Positions 23,421 through 51,296 of a stretch of DNA of 64,000 nucleotides are shown piece by piece (position 1 is the stretch's first letter; every line of letters begins with the position of its first letter). Under the pieces are notes generated by a model. It was not told the origin of the DNA and searched no databases. It worked only from the letters and a program-made list of their open reading frames with translations. Origin of the DNA: Chrysomallon squamiferum (lineage: Eukaryota; Mollusca; Gastropoda; Neomphalida; Peltospiridae). A program made the translations under genes and the position numbers. The DNA is taken from positions 21,372,628 through 21,436,627 of the forward strand of contig CM022672.1 of NCBI GenBank assembly GCA_012295275.1, given 5' to 3'.

Positions 23421-26400
23421 TTGTTACAGAGGATAACAGCTGAAAGTTTATGACTCATTTCTCTCCAGAAAAAAGTATCTATGACAAACTAAATTTACAT
23501 ATTAATTGAAATCTAAGATATATTCAAATGTTTTTATTTATTTATTTATGTATTTTAATAATTTTCCAAGTCGCAGAATTCATTATGATCAAAAGATCCT
23601 TTGAGACAGTGTTGAAGTTACTCAAGTATATTTTAAAAGCAAGATCTATGATCCAGATAATTTCTTTACAACAATCAAGATCTTAGCCCTTCATGCAGTT
23701 ATATATATATAATTTCCTCCTGCCCTGCAAAACAAATAAATCAACAAAAAATAACAAATTTCTTCTTTTTTTTCACCTTTTAATAACATTTTGACTGTTA
23801 TTCTTTTACAAGCTCCAGCTTAAGGCAGTTGTAAAATAAGCAGACATTGAGGTGACTTAAAGATAGTTTTAGTTTCACCAGAATAACAAAAAGCATCTAG
23901 AAAGAAACAAAAATTGTAAGCACAATCCACATTCAAGATACAAATTTTGGTATTAAAAAATTTGAACATTACAGCTTAAACTATTCTCATAGAAAGGTTT
24001 ACAACATACTGATGAACACAATGCTCATTTTTGATAGAAAAGAGTTCACATTATTCTAGGATTAATTTACCTGAAATGGTATTCATAATAAATAATACAG
24101 GTGTAATAATGAATAATAAAATTTTGCATAATCAATTTAGTTAAGTTAAAAAATATTTAAACTATCCCAAAAAATATAAAAAAAATAATTAAATTAAACA
24201 GATGTACCTTGAAAGTAAAAATAATAATAAAAAAAGAATAAAAAAAAGAATGAACAAAGAAAATAAAAATACAAACATAAGAACCTTATTCTCCATGATA
24301 CTGGTTCACAATAAGTGAAAAATAAACATGTTTATCTAGGAAGAATCAAACAAAATAACTTAAACCTCTTGCAGAAATGCATTTTACAGAAAAAAAGAAA
24401 AAAATATTAAAAATGTGTGGTTTTATTGTTGGGGCGGGATGTTGCATTGTTGTGGTTATTGCAGTTTTTTGAAGAAAAAAAAAACTGCAGGCAGTTATTA
24501 CATGCCTACTGTATATCACAAGTAATAGTTCACTGTTACATCTATATATACTGAAATGATACTACATAAATGGGATATAACATGTGATATACTATATATG
24601 TCATAAAGTTACACTGTCACAAACCTTTATGAGGATGACTAATCTGTACTGCAGTCAGTTTTCTTTAAATGCTCTTTTCAATAAATTATTGGAATACCAT
24701 TATCATTAACAAAATGGTCATAATTTATTTTTATTTTTATATATATATAAATTATTTTCTTAAAAGGTAAAGTACAAAAATCCAAAAAATTTTAAGAATA
24801 TTTCTATAAAACATCTTAAATACAAAATGATTAACATAATTTAATTCTATAAATTATTTTCTTAAATGTGATAGTAGGTGAATCTACAATTCTTGTAAAA
24901 TATTTTTAAAAAATGTCTTAAGAATAAAATAGCTTGTTAGTTAATAGAATAAATACCTTTTTATCTTTAAACTATATAATACATGTTATTAACCTAAATG
25001 TTTATATACAATTACGGTAAAAAATTAATAATAATAAATAATATAAGGTTTGGTGTATCAGGTATTTCTCTCTCTTTAAAGCTATATATATTATTATTTT
25101 GTAATTATTTATTTTAAAATATTTATCTGTATTTAAAACAGTTTTCTAATGAATGGATAAAGCATAAATATAAAACTAATAATTTTAACCTAAGAAATAC
25201 TGTACACTGGTCAGCAAAGATAGAAGTATTTGATTCTATGGTTTTGTGAAATGAAAATAAAAACCTCATACAAATTCTGCAATGCAAATTATAGAGATGA
25301 AATATTTCTGATGATCACACACACACACAATAAATAACAAAAAAAGATACATATCCAACAAAACAAACAATTTTTCCCCCAGTCTATATGAAAAAAGAAA
25401 AATACAATTTTAGGTTTACAGGTAGGTTTTATAAGCACACAATTATCCAAAACATACCAGAGAAAGCTAGTATTCACAATAGAGATAGGTATAGGATTGA
25501 ATAACAACAAACACAATACTAATGTCAGCTTCTCACAAACAAAACATCATTCATTAACATGAAGGCACCTTAAATAACATGAGATAATACCTTTAAATAA
25601 AAAAGATTAATTAAAAAAAATTAAAAAATGAATAAATAAATAGAAGAAAAAATGTAAATAAATTAAACATTACAGTTTTGCATTTTGGTTTTACCCTGTT
25701 TCACAAAGCAACCCTAAAACCATGATCCCGGAGTAAAAACTGAAATAAATATCAATAAAAATTTGTTACAAATTTTACAAATGACAACAGAAACATTCAA
25801 CATGTTTAATGGTCATACAAATTATAATAAGTTTCATCTAAATATATTTTCCTCAGTTTTTTAGTAAGTGTAAAGGTCTTCAAATCCTTGTAAGTGCTTG
25901 GGATGGTAAAGCAATTATGATACAATTATTATACACCTTGAAAATATTCAACAATTACTAATTTTTGTATATTTGCATAATTATTTCTTGTATTATATAT
26001 GAGGCATGGAATATGCCATCAGTTTTATTAGGGATATTTTGGGGAGTTTGAGATACAGATTTTTGCATACTATATACACCAAACAAAATTAAAAACACTT
26101 TTAGCAGCATGAAAGAAAAATTAGAAAACAAAACTAAAGAACATAAGAAAAAAATAATAAATAAATTATAATAAAATTATGTGTGTATGTATATATTTTT
26201 GTTTATGAAGTCAAATTATATACAAAGGTATAGACAGACCAATAAAAGCATTTACAGATAATAAATAAATAATTTTATTTATACTGTATACCATGTCATG
26301 GTTCTCAATATATTCCATTTGGTACTTTAAATGAAATTAATTCAAGGAACTGTTTTTATTTATTAACAGTATCTTTCAAATATTTCTTCACTCAGTTGTT

Positions 26401-26784
26401 AAACTGAAAACAAAAAGTGGTAATTATACAGACAAAACATTTAAATTATATGAAACTGTTTAAAAAATATTCACTTAACAAATAATTACAAATTTTTGTA
26501 TTTAACAAAGAATACGGATTCCTGCTTCAAATGAAAAAAATTAGAACTTAAAAAAAATACAAAAGTTATGATACAGTGTTTATAATTCATATAAATATTT
26601 TACAAAACATAACCATATTAACATTTTTTCACAACCCAATTGTTAACTGAAATAAATTAACTGCCCTCCTTTGGTGGTATCTGTGTTAACTGACCTTTAC
26701 TCATCCTTTATATGGTTAAGTAGAAGTCAATAGAATATGGATGAGTTGGTACAGAATAACAGTATCTTAGACAATCTGCAATTG

Positions 26785-26836
26785 TAATAATAATAATAAT
26801 AATAATAAAATAAAATAAATAAATAAATAAATAAAA
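26785..26836. repeat. (AAT)n / (AAAT)n microsatellite
   Basis: AAT array passing into AAAAT/AAAT units. A second, interrupted trinucleotide-rich zone (TAG/TAA) lies at about 27045-27230. Confidence 0.95.
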
Positions 26837-28667
26837 TAGCTATCAATTTTTTTTTTCTTGAACATACAGGGGAACACACAGAGACAGTTTTAATAGCACC
26901 AAAAAAAAATAAAATAATAAAGCCATAAAAATTACAATGTATATTCTTTTAGTCAATTTTTTTTCTAAAGGCAGATTGTACCGAAGGGATGGTATTAATA
27001 GTGGTATTAATAATAACAAAATGATAATCGTATCACTGTAGAAGTAAAATAGCAGAAGCAGTAGAGCTACAGCAGCAATAGTAGTAGTAACTAACAATAA
27101 TAGTATTAATAATAGGAATAGCAATAAAATAGTTATCAGTTGTTTTAGTAATAGTAGTAGTTGTAACAGTAATAGTAACAATAGTTAAAAGAAGTAGTAG
27201 TGGTGATGGTAATAGTAGTAGTTTTTGTATAAGCAGTATTTATAATGGTTTACTGCTGTTAAAAACTGTAATTTTTATGGCTTTACGATTCTGAGCAGTA
27301 GTCAAAAAATGTGTACCATTTTGGTCTAACATTAAAGTGTATATTTAGTAATATGAAGAGCCTTAATATATTTTGTATATCTACAAAGGTTATTTTTCTT
27401 TACATCAAATCTTTGCTAATAATAAACTTTGACAAAAACAAGTACAACTATTTATGAGCATATAATTATAAACGCTTAATTATTTTATTATTAATATTAT
27501 TATTTTTATTTTATTTTATTTTAAAGTATATCTTGTATAGTATTATCTTGTATAGTGAAATATACAAAAATTCATTTTTATGAGAATATTTACATTTGTG
27601 TTTATGAAAGCACATAACTTTAAATGAATGAAAGTCATATTCCACTCATCCTCGTTAAAAATGTTATTTTATTATTAAATTTTGTTATTAGCAAAGGCAT
27701 GTCAACAGTAAGAAAAAAAAAGAAAGTCTAACAGTAACTATATGCGTACGAAATATATTTTGGCTATTTAATCTTATCAACACATATACACTGCATAAAA
27801 GCAGTACTTAAAAAAAAAAAAAAAAGTATTCACTCATTAAATTTAAAAAACTTAAAAATTATACTTATTTTACAACATTGCCATTTACGTAGTAACAAAA
27901 CACTTTTAAAAATGATTAAAATTGAAGCACGATAGTCTAAATAATGTTGGTGTGTGTGTGTATGTGTGTGCAAATGGATTTTTGAATTGTACTCCTAAAT
28001 CTTATGTAATTAGGATAAATGGTTGTAGGGAGATAAAGACTGATATAAATATAGCCAGTACATTTAATAATTTTGTGTATGTGACACAAAAATATGGTCA
28101 AGAATATGCACTGAAATCTGTCTACAAATGTCCATGTCTGTCTCTCTGTCTGTGTGTGTGTGTGTGTGTGTGTTTTTGTTTACACATATATCTCTTTCCT
28201 TCTCCTTAGTTTATCATTTAACATTTAACAAATTTCAAAGAAACACACAATGCATTGAAATATAAACAAACAAAACAATTATCAAAACAAACAATATAAT
28301 AACTACCACAATTCATTAATACTATCAACCTTATTATGCATAATATCTTTGTAAAAAAAATAATAATAATAATAAAAAAAAATTTAAAAATACAAATACA
28401 ACAAAAACATCAAGGTCTTATTTCCACAATGAACAATGACTAGCAAAACAAGCAAATGATGAAACATCTTTTTACTGGATGTGGCAAAATAGAGTCTAGT
28501 TTTAAAGTGTTATCTTTGGCAAAGTGTACAAATGATCTATAAATACATTTTACATACTTCCATGTGTTATCATTAGGAGAGGCCACCAGTCTTTGCTAAT
28601 AAAAAAGGTATGGTCAGCAAAACAACAGGCTCTTGACGATAAATGATGGAAAACATTTTTTCTTTTA

Positions 28668-28675
28668 TAAATAAA

Positions 28676-28706
<31 letters not shown>

Positions 28707-28711
28707 TAATA

Positions 28712-28779
<68 letters not shown>
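28668..28779. repeat. (AAAT)n-(AAT)n microsatellite
   Basis: About 110 bp. The reverse strand reads as poly-Leu or poly-Ile and should not be called a protein. Confidence 0.97.
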
Positions 28780-28961
28780 AACCTGTATGAGAATGAGAGC
28801 ACTGCTGTCAATAATGAAATCCTTGATGTCATACTTTATTATCAGAAACTGATGGTGTCCAGCAACAATATAATAAATTGTTAGTATGTAAAATATATTT
28901 TTTAAATATTTGTTCAAACCAGCAAGACACTCTAAAAATACTTCATGCACAAACAATATTT

Positions 28962-28979
28962 AAGAAAAAAAAAAAAAAA

Positions 28980-29024
<45 letters not shown>
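28962..29024. repeat. Poly(A) plus (AAT)n
   Basis: A run of about 18 A leads into an AAT array, the structure expected from a retroposed poly(A) tail that later became a microsatellite. Confidence 0.9.
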
Positions 29025-31497
29025 TTAAATAAAAAATGTAAAAAATAAAAAAAATCAGGAAGGAAAAAGAAAAATAAATTCTCATGGTATTGAAAATAAT
29101 AGCAAACAATGTGATTCATTAAAAAAGTACGAAAAATGTTTTTTTCATTGGATGAATCTGAAATAAATGTTATACCATTCCACCAGAATATCAGTGAAAT
29201 TCAGTATCTAACAACCCCAAACTATAAAAAAAAATCTATAAAAAAAAAATATATATATATATATATATTTAAAAAGATCAACAAAAAAAAGAAGCGATGA
29301 ATCATTATTATTATTTAAATACCTATTAAATTATAAATTTAGAAAAATAAAGCTGAACAATAAACATGTCTAGCACCGCAAATGCAGGACTTATAAAAAT
29401 TAATGCATAATTAGCTATATTTTACTCAATCTATTTAAAAGTCACTTAAAACCAAATTAATTAGCACCAATAATCTGGTTAAACTGAAGAAAAGCTTATT
29501 TGTGAACATTTATTTTAAAAGAAACTTGAACCTATATTAAAATAAAAAATAAATCTGAAACAAATAAATAATAATAAAATGACAGTAAGATTTCCAGCCT
29601 GTGGATTTTCCTTATATAAAAACTGAAATTTAGTTTTCTAATAAGGACAAAAAAAAAAAAAAAAAAAAACAAAACACAGAAAAAGAAAGAAAGAAAGAAA
29701 AATAAAACCTGTACAGAAAAATAAGAAGACTTTGAAAAATATGTGCTTTGAAAATGTTTTAAAATCACCTGCCTTTAACTCTTTAAAATTCATATATAAA
29801 TATTTGTTACAAATACTGTGATACTTGTCAAAACAATTCCAAAATTTTACAAAAGTAAAAAATGTTAAAATTTCACACAAATAGATGTATCCAAAAATAA
29901 ACACAAAAATTACCATTAGTATAACCTTTTTTTAAATACATAGACACTGACTTGGTGTATTTCAAATATGTTACTTGTCTTCTTAAATATTTTTATAAAT
30001 TTAAAAATTTGTATTCCTCTTAGACAAATTTACTCCACTGGACAGAAACATTTACTCTAACAGATATCACTCTTTAAAAAAAAATGTCTTCCTCATTTTA
30101 AAAATTTACACAGGTCTTAAATTTCTTTTTTTTTTTTTTCATTCATTTTTATTATATATTTTTCTATTATTATTATTTATGTTTATTTATTTATTATTAT
30201 TATTTTGTTTGTTATGCCTTTCATTATGTTATTCTTTCAGATTGTCTTTTCATAAAATAAAAAAAAAAAAAAAAGAAAAAAAAAATAAAAAAAAAAAAAA
30301 TAAATAATAACAACAGTAATCATAAATCTTTCCAAAGAACCTTAATAACTTGTTCCAGTTTTCTTCCACAACACAGACTAACATGACATAAAGTGGTAAA
30401 AATCCTATTACAATTTAAATTACAAAAATTCTTTGGGGTCACATAATCAGATACCCAGTAACTTGTGATTTTATGTAACACTACAAAAAAAAAAGATGCA
30501 GCTATAACAAGCTCATTGTACAAATGAATTCTTGGGATAAAAATATATGTCATCAGTTCAGTAAGGTTTAAGTGTTTATGTCAGATAGATAACACTTCAG
30601 TAAAATGACTGAATCTTTCAAGTTGGCCTCATGGACAGAACAGTTAGTGCAAAGCTGTACTGATTATATCTGTTTTATTTGTGCCTCAGAACTTCTAAAA
30701 CTCAAATTTGACAGAAATATTTTTATAACCTTTATGAAATGAAATTATGAATTAGTGTATATTAATAATGAATAAGTATATGTATGTACTCGTCAGACTG
30801 GACATATAGATATAATTATATATTGTCTGATGAGTAGGTAACATTCACTGGAGACAAGATGAATACTGGCTGAGGATGTATCTGGTCCATACTGCAGCAA
30901 ATTGGTTCAATCCTTTCATATTAAAAATTCAAAAATTTTGCATCATATTAATTATAAAAAAATAAAATTGTGATGCATATGGCTTTTCTTATACGAACAA
31001 TGCCTTACAGTATCATATAATACTACCCATTATATCTATCCATATACACACACTCACATTCACACACATGCATGCAAAAATGCTCACACAATACACATCA
31101 TCCTACATTGGTAAAAATAAATATCTGTGACCTGTTGTTTAATAAAACTCTCCTGCCAAAGGCAATGAACATAACTGTATACAAACATTACAATTAAAAA
31201 TTTAAAAAAAAAAGAAGAAATATTTAACATTGATAAACATAATAATACGTAGTCTGTGATTGTATCAATATTTCATCACAAAATAATTCCTATTTATAAA
31301 TATATATTACTGATCAATATAATAATGAAATACATTATAGTAGTGAACACAAACGGAAATACAACAAAAGAGAAAAGAAAACTACAACATATATATCAGA
31401 CAATGGATGGAAAAGTACAAGTATGTTCTTTCTAAAAAGCAACAAAAACATGCATATTTGTTGAGCTAAATAAAACAGCATATAAAGATAAAGCTAT

Positions 31498-45060
<13,563 letters not shown>

Positions 45061-46585
45061 CAAAATATTTCCGTTTCCTTTGGATTAGTAGCAGAGTTAT
45101 TTCCCTTAGCTATAACTTACCAGTTAGATGTTAAGAATAAGTTGAGGAATGTTCGTTGTAATTAGACCGTTACAACCCTTCCTCAAAAAATTTAACTAGC
45201 AATAAATAAAACTGAAGTTGTACCAAGATATAATATGTTATTAAAAGAAATTTGAAGTTGTTTATATTTCCCCCCCCCCAAGTAGAATTAGATAAATAAT
45301 TGATTGCTGGCATAATATGTTGTCCTTAATCACAGGAATACAAATTACATTATTTATATTTTGAGATAAAGTCTGTTTAAAAGAGACAACTGAAATGCGC
45401 ATTTTAAATAATAAAAGTAATAAATGAATAAACCTATTTTTATACAGGAATGGCTATGAATTATTTCCACAGTGTACTTGGTAGTTATTTTATGATTATT
45501 ATAATTGCCCCATGAAAGCCCCTTACAACTTGGAAGTCAAACTGATAATAATCTGATCTAAATACAATTAATTCTGTTCACAAGAAATAAAGGATTTCTA
45601 GAAATTAACAGTATAAAAAATATGCCACATATTTATACTGGGCTAAGAGGTGAAAGAATGTAGTAATAAGAGGCATTGAGCTATGTGTAAGCTTTTCATT
45701 ATACACGTTTGATGAGCAAGTTAAACACTGTGATTATTCTGTGTGTTCATGTTTCCAACATTTAATTAAAGAGTGACTATTGTGATGCCTTGTTAGTTGT
45801 AAGTATTTCGTGACTGACTAGGTATCAGTTACATGTAATTATTTAAGGCAGAATATTTTGATACAATTAGATTGAAATTCTTATGGACAATTTATTTTGC
45901 TTCCCCTTTATTATGTAAGTTTTGTGGACACAAATATTTTATTTTTCAAGTGTATCTGTAGAGGATTAATCTGGTATGTAATGGGTGACAGAATCATCAG
46001 AGTAATCTCCAGTTCATTGACTAGTTTACCAATGGTTTTAATATATACTTTGCAGTTTTAGTGAAATACACATAAAACATACCTGTTGCTGAAGGAAAAT
46101 AAGGAAACCATATATCAGAATTACTAAAAGTATACTTACATAAGTAATTAATTTACTGCTGTAGTGATGATACATACAGAAAAAAACAAAACTAGATCAC
46201 TGAGAACTGAGACTACCTTTGTCATTGTTATATCAAAATTCTTGTAAATGTAAGTAATTGTTTTAAACTTTGAAATATTTTGTATATTGCTATTATTTTT
46301 TTTTATATATGGAAATTAAAACTCACAGATGTTCTTAATATTATATCGAAGCTCTTGTAAATGTTTGTGTTCACTGTTTCATCAATGGAAATGTTTTGTG
46401 TTATGTTATATCTTTATGCAGCTTGATATACATGTATCCACAGAAGGATGGATAGAGGAATATACAGTATTTACAGAAAATAATACAAATTACCAATACA
46501 CCATTTATTTATTAATTATTTCTTAAAGTAGTTAATACAAGAGAACAAAATTGAATAAACAAATCATTTTTTTCTATTCTTTAAA
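45061..46585. other. Spacer between FAM102 and CCDC172-like gene
   Basis: AT-rich and without a supported exon. It probably holds the CCDC172-like 3' UTR, although no single AATAAA stands out. Diverged copies of a segment around TCTTGTAAATGT lie about 112 bp apart (46231 and 46343). Confidence 0.5.
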
Positions 46586-49500
46586 TTAAAAATAGGTTTT
46601 GGTCCAACATATGCCTTGGGAAGTTGATTCTGAACTGTTTGCAGACGTGATGGATGTTGAGGGACAGTTATAATCTGAAATATCTTGTTCGTCTATATCA
46701 GGAAGTGACATATCATCATCAAAAACATCATCCAAAATGCATGGTTTTAAAGGCTTCATGGATTTCTATGAAAATGAAAATGAAAAAAAATGAAAAATTA
46801 TGCAAGTATATGTATTACTATGACAATAAATAATTCCATGTTGACAGATTTTAGATTTTACATTTTTAATACATAAAATAATGAATTAATTATTTTTGTA
46901 TTTGTTTTGTGTTCTCTTTCATTATAAAAATATAAAATTTCCAAATCTATTGACTATAATAAAACACTGCTTTAAGCATTATAAAATATATATATATTTA
47001 AAACAAATATAAATATATTCAATTGTTCATGTATAAACTGCCATTTTGATTAGTAATTAGTAAATTTATTCATTTATTCCTTGTATTTAATATTTATTAT
47101 TAGCTACCTTTGTGTCATTCTGTGTTGTTTGTAGTTTTCTTACTGGAAAGTTGCTTACACAGTGTCTGTTTCCAATCAGAGGTGGCTTTGAAAAAAACAT
47201 ACAAAAATTAATTTAGATTAAAATTTTATGTAGGAAGTAACTGTTTACTGCCTTGCAATATCAGCTTTATTCTGCAAAGATTGCATTAACCATTCAGTTC
47301 ATGTAGGATAAAACTGATATCTTGAGACTATAACCAGTTATTTCTGTTATCCTGCAATACTAAATAATGTAAAAATGTAATGAATGTTTTATTTCTCAAA
47401 AGTAACTTTAAACAATGTATATATATATATATATACATGCTGTTTCTGATTTTTCATAATGTTTTTAATACATTGAAATGTCAAAACCCTGGATCACTAA
47501 AAGTTATAGCAAGTTTACCAATAACAAATTCATTTTTGTTTGATTACCTTAATTTCATTAGATCAAAAATAATTACTTAATGAATCAACAAAACATAACA
47601 GCCTTTATTCATCCTCATATCCTTGTTCTTGTTGACAGTCACTTTCTTAGCAAAGTCAGAAAGAAATAAAACAAAATCTTGAGAACAAATAAATAAATTT
47701 AGGTTATTTATTTCCCCACCATAGTGCAACATCTTCATCAAGATAAATGAAACACTGTACCTGCACAGACTGAGTAGGTAGTCCAGATTTTGTCATTGCT
47801 TCTGAAGATCTCATTGACTGATGATGCTGTTGTTGGGTTTGCCGTTGCCGTAGAAGGTACTGAAGATGCTTAATTTCTTGTTGCAGCTTTTGACATTCGT
47901 TTTCCAAAGGAATGGACTGACACGCTGCAAGTTGTTGCTGAAGTCTGTAATGAACAAATTTATGAATATTTATTTTGTCTATATACTGTTCATTATTATT
48001 TTTATTTTATATTTCCCTTATTGTCTCTTTTCTTAAATATATTCTGTTGGATGGCATTTTCATACCTCAAAAATACAAAATGCTTAAGATTTTACAAAAG
48101 AGATAACCTTGTGAATTCAGTTTCATTTTGTGGCAAGTGAAGAGTTGCCTCCCTTTCTTCTTCCAACATTTGTAGTTTTTTCTGTTCAGAAATGAATTTC
48201 ATCTCCACATCTAAAAGAAAGTAGTATCGATTTTATCTATCAAAACTGCAGATGGAAAATTTATATAAACTTGAAATTTAAATAAAATAATTTTTAAATG
48301 TACAAAGATTTTAAATTTTCAAGGGGTTAATTTAACTGTAAAAACTTAAAGATGAAAAGTGTAATTTGTAAAATAAATGTATGTGAGTGTGGTAATTCAA
48401 AGAAAAACAAACCTTTATACCATCCCAAAATAACAAAAATATAATCTTTCATTCCTGGAATTGGAGTAGAAATAGTCTAATAATATTTGAAAGATAGAGT
48501 TTAAAATATTCTCTAGTTGAAAAATAGAGTTTAAAATATTCTCTATCTTCTTAATATTTTATCAAAAAAAAAAAAAAATATAATAATAATAAAATAAAAA
48601 ATATATAATAAAAAATACAAATAGAAGTGTGACCAGAAAGCTGCTCTTTCATTATTTTAAGTTGCTTTTCCACTTTTTCTTGTTCTTTCTTCATCTGTTC
48701 AATCTGCTTAGCATTTTCTTCATAATCTTCCACTTCTAAAATGGAATAAAGGGGTGAATAAAATAGTGAAGCCAAATATTATCTCTGTCTGCATCACATT
48801 GTTGCATATAAAGTTACATGTCAGAGCACAGTTATAATGCACTACCTTTTATGAATTCTTTTTCCTTTTCTTGACATATGACAATTCTGTCATGAACTTC
48901 CTTTTCCTGGATTAATCTTCTGCTTGCCAACAAATCATACTTTTGTGAAAAATAACCTACTTCAGAACAAAACTGTTTCGTTCTATTTTCTGAAGTATCT
49001 TTCACTTCTTCCTGTTAAAAATTAGTTTGAAATAGTTTAAGATAAAATCTTGTCTGTAAATGTATTTGTAATTCATACATTAATCAGTGAATTTGATAAA
49101 TATATAAAAACAAATAAATAAATAAATAAAACGCCAAAATCCAAAATATCATATTCTTAGAAAAATAAAAGCTTAATATTTTCAATTCATCAAATAATAA
49201 CTGAATTCGATATGTAATTTCTTTTTATTGTTATTTTAATTGGGGTTATTCTTTTATATTTAAGTTACTGAATACTGGTAAATTTGCATTTAGGAAATTA
49301 AAAAAATAAATAAATAAAACAACAAAAACAAAATCACTAAATTGTTGGGAAAATATAACATTAACCTTTGGTTAATAAAACTTCATACCAGTTGTTTTTT
49401 AAACTCTGCAGTTTCATTCTTTATACAGTCTCTTTTATCAGATAAGATTTTTCTTCTGGTATGGTGCCATGTATTTTGTAGTTCTTCATCATTCAGACGT

Positions 49501-49940
49501 TGAACCTAATTTAACAATACCCAGCAGATTATAATTCTTATTATAGTTAAGAATAAAATTTAGAATATTAAAACTGTTAATGTCAATAAACACTTCAACA
49601 AATGAATTAAAATAAAATAAAGCAAACAAATAAATAATTAAAAAACATCAAAAGCAAAAACAAAAATAAAAAAATCGAGCAACTATTGTAATAATTATAA
49701 TCCAGTTTAAATGTTTCAGTTGTATTCATGATTCATTAATTTTGGTTACTATGTTTTTGTAACGAATTTTACACACAGCTTAATTTTAAAAAATATTTAT
49801 AATTATAATTTACTTTTAAAACTAACTGCCCCTTCAACGTTTCCCGTTCGTCTTTAGTTTCATTAATATTCTTTTGGAACTCACATACTTTTGCTTTTAC
49901 TGCAACAAAAATAAACAAATAAATAAAATAAATAAATAAA

Positions 49941-49976
<36 letters not shown>

Positions 49977-50112
49977 TAGAAAGGAGTACAAATGTTACTA
50001 TTTGGTAAAATTGAACATTCCTTTTATTATCCGAATTTATTGCTGCCTCTCACTTCACGATGTATGTTGTTTTTATGAAATATATGATCATTATGTTTGC
50101 GTGCATGCGTGC

Positions 50113-50190
<78 letters not shown>

Positions 50191-50521
50191 AGAGAGAGTC
50201 ATTATTTAGTTACTGTTTGAATAACGTTTGCACTAATGTCTAATATTCAGTGTAACATTGACACGGTTAGTAGTTTCTTTGTAGATAATACGATAGTGAA
50301 AAATAAATAATTCTTGAGAATTAATTTTGTTAAATATTATTGACAATAATATTTATGCAATAATGAAATTTTATGAATTAACCTTCTTGTAAATAGAGGT
50401 TACGCTTCTGAACTCGTTGCTCAGAGTGAATAATTTGCTCAAAAAGATCGTTCAAGGTGTCGCCCATAGATCTGCTGCTAAATTGAAAGTTCCCGCCAAA
50501 TTTCCAATCATTACTTTGCAT
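46586..50521 (-). CDS. CCDC172: Coiled-coil protein, CCDC172-like
   Basis: Nine coding exons with consistent phases: 50383-50521, 49814-49899, 49389-49505, 48846-49011, 48634-48735, 48108-48210, 47761-47944, 47108-47185 and 46586-46765. The product is 384 residues, or 366 if Met19 is used. Met19 (MGDTLNDLFEQIIHSEQRV) lines up with the human CCDC172 start (MSLESLFQHIIFTEHQA) and may be the true start. Residues about 40-310 are Glu/Lys/Gln-rich with heptad-like spacing. The match is best at LPQNETEFTRLQQQLA, compared with human KPQNDTECLRLKKELE. A Gln/His-rich segment (RQRQTQQQHHQS) and an acidic tail (ILDDVFDDDMSLPDIDE) extend it beyond the 258-residue human protein. Vertebrate CCDC172 is testis-enriched and reported to bind tektin. 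The orthology rests on a few anchors; another coiled-coil family is possible. The exon 5 donor (GTCACA) is weak but keeps phase. Confidence 0.75.
47305..47398. repeat. Dispersed repeat, copy 2
   Basis: Same-orientation relative of 1995-2083, located in intron 7 of the CCDC172-like gene. Confidence 0.6.
48493..48547. repeat. 30-bp period tandem duplication
   Basis: A 21-bp block from ATAGAGTTTAAAATATT to TCTCT occurs twice without mismatch, 30 bp apart, inside CCDC172-like intron 5. GATAGAG and CTCTATC at its ends can also pair. Confidence 0.85.
50114..50198. repeat. (GA)n tract, CCDC172-like intron 1
   Basis: About 84 bp of GA repeat with a single phase slip near 50187. It is CT on the gene's sense strand and about 185 bp beyond the exon 1 donor. 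Confidence 0.97.
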
Positions 50522-51066
50522 TTTCAGTTCGTGTAGATAGATTCCATTAATTTAATATTATTTTTCCTGGTACTGAAATCCATTTCTTATTTAAATAACT
50601 AAATAAATAAACAAACAAACTGAACTGAAAATAGATTTTTCATATTTAATTGTCTTATTTTATTATAATGTATATAAATAATAATAATAATAATATCATA
50701 GTTTTGCCGATGAATTATTCTCATTCAAAATTAAATTATTGCAGTTTATTAATATTGAGTTTATTAATCACCAAAAATAGGGATAAAAAGAAAAGTAAAC
50801 AAATGAATAAATAAAAAAACAAAAAAACAAACAAAAGTCAGTTTTATAGGGAATGCTTTATATGGCCTCTATATTTAACTTTGACCTGATGAATATGCAT
50901 ATTAACCAATCTATCCAATCATGCAGCTGATGGCTAATGTCTATTTTTAGAACATTTCCTAAAATTTCTATCATAACAACAAATGACTATTTCTTAATAT
51001 ATATTTTGATTCATGTTAGTAATCGGCTTAAGATACTCCAACAGCGCAATTACTTATAAAAGAACC
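50522..51066. promoter_or_regulatory. Candidate bidirectional promoter
   Basis: Only about 545 bp separate the start codons of the minus-strand CCDC172-like gene and the plus-strand RING gene. The interval contains two CCAAT boxes 9 bp apart (50907-50911 and 50916-50920), next to the palindrome AATATGCATATT (50893-50904). A short divergent interval with paired CCAAT boxes is typical of bidirectional animal promoters. Both genes may be co-regulated; this is inferred. Confidence 0.5.
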
Positions 51067-51296
51067 ATGGCAGAAGCAAATGCACATTTAACAAACTGTC
51101 CTGAAGAACGAATGGATCGCAATATGCATCAAGAAACGAAAGAAGATACTAGTTCTACTACTAGTACTACTACTTGCAGTAGCAACAACAATCCTTTGGA
51201 AAAACTTCTGCAACGTCAACGCAGGTAAGATTATTTTAGTAAAAAAATTTAAAAAATGAAAAAAAGAAAAAGTTTCTTATTCTCGTATTTCAATAA

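Larger units (their letters stand above)
23421..31497 (-). other. A-rich region, probable long FAM102 3' UTR / spacer
   Basis: No exon supported on either strand. The plus strand is A-rich, meaning T-rich on the FAM102 sense strand, which mirrors the preceding block. It contains AAT/AAAT arrays, poly(A) runs and, at 30789-30836, a 12-bp inverted repeat (TACTCGTCAGAC ... GTCTGATGAGTA). Leu-, Phe- and Ile-rich open frames come from the repeats. Confidence 0.4.

Noticed and set aside
26843..27181. 112-codon Leu-rich frame on the minus strand
   Set aside because: Built from trinucleotide-rich AT sequence; composition, not conservation, keeps it open.
28573..28956. 127-codon Leu/Ile-rich 'membrane protein' on the minus strand
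   Set aside because: Its hydrophobic core is an AAT/AAAT microsatellite read in reverse; there are no splice sites or a family match.
51013..51066. Upstream in-frame ATG for the RING gene
   Set aside because: Possible, but the ATG at 51067 has a much better context (ACCATGG). The upstream peptide has no family support.
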